Program-made: the position numbers and the translations under genes
Notes under the pieces: generated by a model
The model's database searches: none
The model's input: only the letters and a program-made list of their open reading frames with translations
Told to the model about the DNA's origin: nothing
Part shown: piece after piece, positions 32,367-36,941 of the stretch
Numbering within the stretch: position 1 is the stretch's first letter
Layout of the letters: the number at the start of each line of letters is the position of its first letter
Assembly (NCBI GenBank): GCA_026627345.1
Contig: JAPNUP010000090.1
Coordinates: 1 to 36,941, forward strand
Direction of reading: 5' to 3'
DNA length: 36,941 bases
From: Bacillota bacterium
GTDB lineage: Bacteria > Bacillota > Bacilli > Alicyclobacillales > SLC66

Positions 32367-35366
32367 TTACCGTACCCTAAGTAAAGTCGTTCCATTCGCA
32401 GGCCATCTAACGAAACCGCTCAGTGGCAAGACCAGCGCCCCGGCGATGGCGATGAGCAGTGCAGCGGGCGAAAGCGCCGTTGTATGGGTGATCCGAGCAA
32501 GCGGCGGCACATACATCGTCAGAAACAGTGAACAGCTACTGATCAGTGCCGTCATGTGCAAAGCGCGGTTATGCGTGACGGTTCTCTGTTCACCGCGTTC
32601 ACCGTCACGATACCAGATCTTCATCTGAAAAAGCTCCGATAAGATGAGTGACACCATGGCCATGGTGCGCGCGATGGCAGGATTCACAAATAACCTTAGA
32701 CCGACGCTATACACACCGAGAGCAGCCAAGGCAATCACCACACCCCGACCTAAAATACGGCGTAAATACGGCCCATCCGTCAAGTCATGTAGTGGCAACA
32801 ACTCGTCCTCAGTCTGTGGCGACGGAGGCTCCTGAGTCAGAAGGGCCAGGGTCGGAGCCGCATCGGTCAACAGATTCACCAATAAGATCTGTACCGGTAC
32901 CAGTGGCAAGGGCAATCCGAGAATGACAGCGAAAGCGGCAAATAAAACTTCTCCGATATTGCCGGAAAGCAGGTAGCCTACGGCGCGTCGGATATTGCCA
33001 AGTACGCCACGCCCTTCTTTGACAGCTTCGATAATCGTGACAAAGTTATCGTCCGCGATGGTCAACGCACTGGCTTCCTTGGCGACCTCCGTTCCGCTTT
33101 TGCCCATCGCAATGCCGACATCAGCCCGTTTGATGGCAGGCGCGTCGTTGACGCCGTCGCCAGTCATGGCCACGACGTTGCCTGTCGCTTGCAAAGCTCG
33201 TACAATCGCCAATTTGTGGTGCGGCGAGACACGCGCGTATAACACGATACTGTCACTATGTTGCTTCAACTCTTGACTGCTCATCGTATCGAGTTGTTCC
33301 CCTGTCAACATCACCTGCGCGTCGCGCGCATCCGAAGAGACCAGTCCGATCTGGCGCGCGATCGCCATCGCTGTATCCGGGTGGTCACCTGTGATCATCA
33401 CGACTCGGATTCCGCCTTCCTGACAGCGGGCAAGACTCTCCTTGACCTGCGGACGCGGCGGGTCCATCATCGCTACCAGGCCCGTAAAGACGAGTTGCGC
33501 CTCCATACTAGGTGGTACTTCCGAATGACGATCACCGCTATCTTCACCCTGCTCTCGCTCGATAACGCGATAGGCAACCGCCAACACCCGTAACGCCTGT
33601 CCCGCCAACCGGGCTGCCTCGTCGGCTGTCGCTTGACGTCGCTCTGGCGACAATGCCACCACATGACCTTCGACCAACATGTGAGTGCAACGGTCAAGGA
33701 CCTCTTCCACCGCTCCTTTCGTGATCAAGATTGGCGGTGCAGCGTCTGTCTCTTCTACGCAAACGACACTCATCCGACGAAGCTCTGAAGAAAAAGGCGT
33801 TTCGCGAACGCGCCTGAAGCGAGAGCGCTCTCGCTCCGGGTCGATCCCTGCCTTATGTGCAAAAGCGAGCAAAGCGGCTTCTGTTGGGTCGCCACTGACT
33901 TTTGCTTCTTGTATATGACCATCATCTTTGTGAAGGGTCGCATCACTACACAAGACAACCTGTCGCGCAAGTGTTTCTAGGTCTATTTGTCCATGGGAAC
34001 CCCCATCGCACGGTACAATGTCGCCTACGATCTCATACCCTTCGCCTGTCACTGCAAATGACCGCCCAGAAACGTACACCTGACGCACGGTCATTTCATT
34101 CATCGTAAGGGTGCCTGTTTTATCCGAGCAAATCACCGTGGTTCGACCAAGTGTCTCGAGGGCAGATAGTCTTCTGATCATCGCTTTGCGCTTGGCGACG
34201 CGACGCACGCCAGCAGTGAGACCGATGGTGATCAGCACGGGCAACCCTTCCGGTATGGCAGACGCCGCCAAGGTGAGACCTGTCATCCACATGGAGCCGG
34301 CTGGAAAACCGCGCAGTAGACCGACTGCCACCACAGTACCCACGGTCAGCACGATCCCGGCCACAATCCAGCGCCCGAGCGTCCGTAACCGCAGTTGCAA
34401 AGGAGTCAGGGAGACTTCAGGCGCTACCAGACTGTCTGCAATTCTTCCCATCTCGGTGCGTGCCCCGGTACTTTTGACGAGGATTCGAGCTCTACCGCGT
34501 GTGACAAGCGTCCCCAAGTATACACTGTGATTTGCGTCGGCCTTTTGTTCACCCGGTGCCGCCCAAGCTTCTGCCCCTCCTTTCGGCGGACGTTTTGACA
34601 CAGGTACACTCTCGCCAGTGAGACAAGACTCATCAACTTCGAAGTGGCTCGAAAGTGTCACCACCCCATCGGCCGGTACACGATCGCCGGCTGACAGGAT
34701 CAACACATCACCCGGTACGACTTGCGTGGCAGGTAGCGTCTGCTCAACCCCGTCGCGAACCACCAAGGCGACCGGTGTCTGCAGACTCGACAGCCCACTC
34801 GCCTCACGCTGAAGCCGTGTCTCCTGGCCCACAGACACGGCAGCATTGAGTGCGATCACAGCCACCATTGCCAGCCCGTCATAGAGTCGCCGGGTCAGAA
34901 ACGACACCCCGGCAACCCCGCAAAACGCAATGGTCATGGGATCCCGAAACTGCTGCAAGGCGAGCTTCCACCACGGCGTACGAGACACGTCTGGTAAACG
35001 ATTGGCTCCATAGGTACGCAAGCGCTCTGTGGCCTCTACCTGCGTCAGCCCATGCGTCAGATCGGGCAACGGGGCTGAGTCTGCCACAGGCGTGACCCTC
35101 TTTGCCAGCACATCGTTGACAAGGCGGATCAGTTCGTCGTCGGTGTGTCCCTCATCCGTGCGTACGTGTATGTCATCGTCGGTCCAAGTGACGAGGATTC
35201 GCCCTGAGCGCGTGTCTGCGGTCGCCTTACAACTGGGCCAGCGTCGCAGAACGCTCACTTGTAAGGCCTGTGCCAATTCATGATTTCCTCGCAGCCCAGG
35301 CGCTTCTAAGCGCAGACGACCAGGGAGAGCATGTACAACTGAACAAGTGGCCAACACCTGCCACAT
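32367..35366 (-). CDS. P-type Ca2+ ATPase with an N-terminal HMA2-like domain
   Basis: A cation pump of up to 999 residues. The first 100 residues form a ferredoxin-like HMA2 domain without the CxxC metal site (VVHALPGRLRLEAPG). The pump core follows: DESCLTGESVPVSK (actuator), the phosphorylated Asp415 in CSDKTGTLTMNE, and MTGDGVNDAPAIKRADVG (hinge). Ca2+ ligands of the SERCA type are all visible: IPEGLP in helix 4, GNIGE in helix 5 and NLLTD in helix 6. This favours Ca2+ export over heavy metals, which need CPC. The ATG at 35366 is too close to AAAGGGG; GTG 35357 is better spaced. It heads a cation operon including a CAX antiporter. Confidence 0.93.
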   Translation of the reverse strand: MWQVLATCSVVHALPGRLRLEAPGLRGNHELAQALQVSVLRRWPSCKATADTRSGRILVTWTDDDIHVRTDEGHTDDELIRLVNDVLAKRVTPVADSAPLPDLTHGLTQVEATERLRTYGANRLPDVSRTPWWKLALQQFRDPMTIAFCGVAGVSFLTRRLYDGLAMVAVIALNAAVSVGQETRLQREASGLSSLQTPVALVVRDGVEQTLPATQVVPGDVLILSAGDRVPADGVVTLSSHFEVDESCLTGESVPVSKRPPKGGAEAWAAPGEQKADANHSVYLGTLVTRGRARILVKSTGARTEMGRIADSLVAPEVSLTPLQLRLRTLGRWIVAGIVLTVGTVVAVGLLRGFPAGSMWMTGLTLAASAIPEGLPVLITIGLTAGVRRVAKRKAMIRRLSALETLGRTTVICSDKTGTLTMNEMTVRQVYVSGRSFAVTGEGYEIVGDIVPCDGGSHGQIDLETLARQVVLCSDATLHKDDGHIQEAKVSGDPTEAALLAFAHKAGIDPERERSRFRRVRETPFSSELRRMSVVCVEETDAAPPILITKGAVEEVLDRCTHMLVEGHVVALSPERRQATADEAARLAGQALRVLAVAYRVIEREQGEDSGDRHSEVPPSMEAQLVFTGLVAMMDPPRPQVKESLARCQEGGIRVVMITGDHPDTAMAIARQIGLVSSDARDAQVMLTGEQLDTMSSQELKQHSDSIVLYARVSPHHKLAIVRALQATGNVVAMTGDGVNDAPAIKRADVGIAMGKSGTEVAKEASALTIADDNFVTIIEAVKEGRGVLGNIRRAVGYLLSGNIGEVLFAAFAVILGLPLPLVPVQILLVNLLTDAAPTLALLTQEPPSPQTEDELLPLHDLTDGPYLRRILGRGVVIALAALGVYSVGLRLFVNPAIARTMAMVSLILSELFQMKIWYRDGERGEQRTVTHNRALHMTALISSCSLFLTMYVPPLARITHTTALSPAALLIAIAGALVLPLSGFVRWPANGTTLLRVR

Positions 35367-35407
35367 CCCCTTTCTCTATGCAGTGCTGCTGTATGTAGGT
35401 GCTATGT

Positions 35408-35437
35408 AGTATGAGCGCCTAGTGAGCCAGTATCCAA
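35408..35437 (-). promoter_or_regulatory. Candidate promoter of the cation operon
   Basis: On the minus strand TTGGAT (35437-35432), an 18-nt spacer and CATACT (35413-35408), about 45 nt before the ATPase start. Four of six matches in each element. Confidence 0.5.
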
Positions 35438-35501
35438 TGAAGGTTGTGGTAAGATAAATGCGGGATGAACGGCGGACACACAGAAGGAGGCGGCTAACCC
35501 G

Positions 35502-36599
35502 ATGACCGACGTGAGCCGTGCAAGCGTGTGGCGCTCCAAGCGCTTGTGGTCATTGCTTTGGGCCTTTGGTCTGCTTGCGCTTACGCTCAGCCTAGTCTTC
35601 AAGGAGCGAGCGCAGGTCGCGCAAGCGTTGCCGCTTTTATGGCACGCCGATCTTTGGATTCTGGCCGTTACAGCCTCGTGTGAGGTCGTCTTCTTCGTTT
35701 TGCAAGCGGTCGCAGCCTTTTTGTTGTTTCGCCTCTATGGGAAAAAAACGCGCGTCACCGCCCTCACAGCTCTCCTTTTTATAGCAACCATGATCAACGA
35801 GGTCTTACCCACTGCCGGTGTTTCCGGGACGGCGGGGTTTATCTACTGGTGTGAGCGCCTTGGCTATGGTCTACGCGACTCACTAGCCGTAAACATCTGG
35901 ATGACGGTCCTTAGCTATCTGGCCTTAGTCCCTGTGGCTTTGGTATGTGTACGCGCCGTGATACTCTTACCGGGGGTGCCCGGACGGTTGATTGCTAACA
36001 TGTTGGAGTTGGCCGTGCTCTTTGTCGGACTCATCGCGTTGGCGATCTTTTTGGTATACCGAATAGCCAAGCGAATGTCACATAGACAAAATACCGTCGC
36101 TCCCCCTCTTGACATGGAAAACTCCACAGGAATACGCTACTATGTGTTGCAGAGACTGATGCGCATCTGGCGACGTGCTCGCGCGTTCACCGCATCGCAT
36201 ACAACTCGTGAACTAAGCAAAGAATGGAGACAAGCCCGACACCATCCTGTGCCGCTCTTGCTCAGCACCCTGCTACTGGCAAGCATCTACGCGGTGCGCA
36301 TTATCATGTTGCGCCTTTGCATGCACGCCATTGGCAATGATCTCTCTTGGTCTCATGCGCTGTTCGTGTACTGCCTTACCCTGATGTTTTCCGTCGTGTC
36401 TTTAGCCCCGACTACACTCGGCGTAGTTGAACTGGCTCTGACCACGACCATGTCATGGTTTGGCGTTCCTTTGCCCGCAGCAGTTGCAGGGACAGTGCTT
36501 TATCGCTTGTCATCATTTTGGTTACCTATTCCAGTGGGTCTTCTCTGTCAGTGGACTTTGGGCAAACAAGTTAACTGGCGGGCGAAATCGGACTCGTAA
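35502..36599 (+). CDS. Flippase-like integral membrane protein (LPG synthase TM / UPF0104 family)
   Basis: A 365-residue membrane protein with about eight helices. The family pattern of the lysylphosphatidylglycerol synthase membrane region is visible in TMINEVLPTAGVSGTAGFIYW near residue 97 (split: TMINEVLPTAGVS, then GTAGFIYW) and in the C-terminal FSVVSLAPTTLGVVELALT, with the conserved P-x-x-x-G and G-x-x-E features. There is no synthase domain, so it is a stand-alone membrane part, possibly a lipid or glycolipid flippase. AAGGAGG precedes the ATG at 8 nt. It is divergent from the P-ATPase gene and followed 55 nt later by the NYN gene. Confidence 0.88.
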   Translation: MTDVSRASVWRSKRLWSLLWAFGLLALTLSLVFKERAQVAQALPLLWHADLWILAVTASCEVVFFVLQAVAAFLLFRLYGKKTRVTALTALLFIATMINEVLPTAGVSGTAGFIYWCERLGYGLRDSLAVNIWMTVLSYLALVPVALVCVRAVILLPGVPGRLIANMLELAVLFVGLIALAIFLVYRIAKRMSHRQNTVAPPLDMENSTGIRYYVLQRLMRIWRRARAFTASHTTRELSKEWRQARHHPVPLLLSTLLLASIYAVRIIMLRLCMHAIGNDLSWSHALFVYCLTLMFSVVSLAPTTLGVVELALTTTMSWFGVPLPAAVAGTVLYRLSSFWLPIPVGLLCQWTLGKQVNWRAKSDS

Positions 36600-36654
36600 C
36601 GCATATACTGTACGGATACCTTATGGTGCTGATGTATACTGAGGAGGATTTTTG

Positions 36655-36941
36655 ATGAACGAGGAACGGAACACGCCTGCCAATAACCGGCGACGAACGG
36701 AGGTCGATGGACGAGGAGACGACACGGCTGCACGTATTTTTAGTCAAGTCGTCACAACCGCTGTCGAAGATGCGATGGCGCGCATCACCCATAAAGGCGC
36801 GAAGACCAATGTTGCGGTGTTCGTTGATTACGATAATGTCTACTGGACGCTGATGAATCGGTACCGGCACGACCCAGACCATGAGGACCCCGCTCGCAAC
36901 CTGTTCGATCGCATATGGGAACAGTATGGCCTCGATAACAT
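36655..36941 (+). CDS. NYN-domain (PIN-like) protein, N-terminal part, cut by window edge
   Basis: The ATG at 36655 follows GAGGAGG, and the frame stays open to the window end, giving 95 residues. After a charged, probably disordered start (MNEERNTPANNRRRTEVDGR) and a helix (IFSQVVTTAVEDAMARI) comes VAVFVDYDNVYWTLMNRY near residue 53. This is the first strand and metal-binding Asp motif (DxDN) of NYN domains, which are predicted RNases. The remainder lies outside the window. It follows the flippase-like gene by 55 nt with no terminator seen. Confidence 0.82.
   Translation, partial: MNEERNTPANNRRRTEVDGRGDDTAARIFSQVVTTAVEDAMARITHKGAKTNVAVFVDYDNVYWTLMNRYRHDPDHEDPARNLFDRIWEQYGLDN

Noticed and set aside
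35427-35455. Promoter for the flippase-like gene with -10 TAAGAT
   Set aside because: No acceptable -35 at 16-18 nt and no extended -10.
36635-36640. TATACT as a -10 for the NYN gene
   Set aside because: Transcription would start after the ribosome binding site that directly follows it, and no -35 is present.

Overview
The window is chromosomal DNA of an aerobic, spore-forming member of the Bacillota, most likely an Alicyclobacillaceae-type organism. The supporting signs are a leucine T-box, a ydaO-type (cyclic di-AMP) riboswitch, bacillithiol synthesis (bshB2 with yojF), a FadR-type regulator with its palindromic operator next to etfBA, the SufCDSUB order with SufU, and a YjcZ-like mini-protein. 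Base composition is moderate GC. The genus is inference. I see no rRNA, tRNA, insertion sequence, prophage or CRISPR array.

Layout. 1-2100: leuA behind a T-box leader; an unrecognised gene runs off the left edge. 2100-3000: a 130-residue unknown protein behind a long leader with a ydaO-type riboswitch. 3000-7700: one tightly packed operon of a heterodimeric ABC exporter, yojF and bshB2. 7800-10700: a cytochrome P450, a type II NADH dehydrogenase and a 38-residue YjcZ-like membrane peptide. 10800-11500: two small unknown genes. 11600-14010: fadR-etfB-etfA. 14060-18360: oppD-oppF-oppA with no permease genes. 18540-24710: sufC-sufD-sufS-sufU-sufB followed by a Rieske ferredoxin and an Rrf2/IscR-like regulator, with an exact IscR type-1 core operator in front of sufC. 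24760-25500: a MIP18/DUF59 (SufT-like) protein and a small HTH protein. 25570-29230, on the plus strand: a four-gene operon of a Ppx/GppA phosphatase, two thymidylate-kinase-fold paralogues and a stand-alone HD protein. 29195-35440, on the minus strand: a cation-handling operon of a Ca2+-type P-ATPase, two small proteins, a Ca2+/H+ antiporter, a TVP38 protein and a TerC protein. 35500 to the end: a flippase-like membrane protein and the start of a NYN-domain protein.

The strongest candidate for an undescribed system is the Ppx operon at 25617-29231. It holds two intact/degenerate pairs. The Ppx C-terminal domain has lost the HD signature (it reads His-Arg), while the last gene supplies a free-standing, intact copy of that domain. 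The first kinase has a perfect Walker A motif, while its paralogue has Arg in place of the Walker A Lys, and neither keeps the dTMP-binding motif of real thymidylate kinases. Also notable are the riboswitch in front of an unknown protein, the IscR-like circuit on a Suf operon in a Bacilli-type gene context, and the six-gene cation operon.
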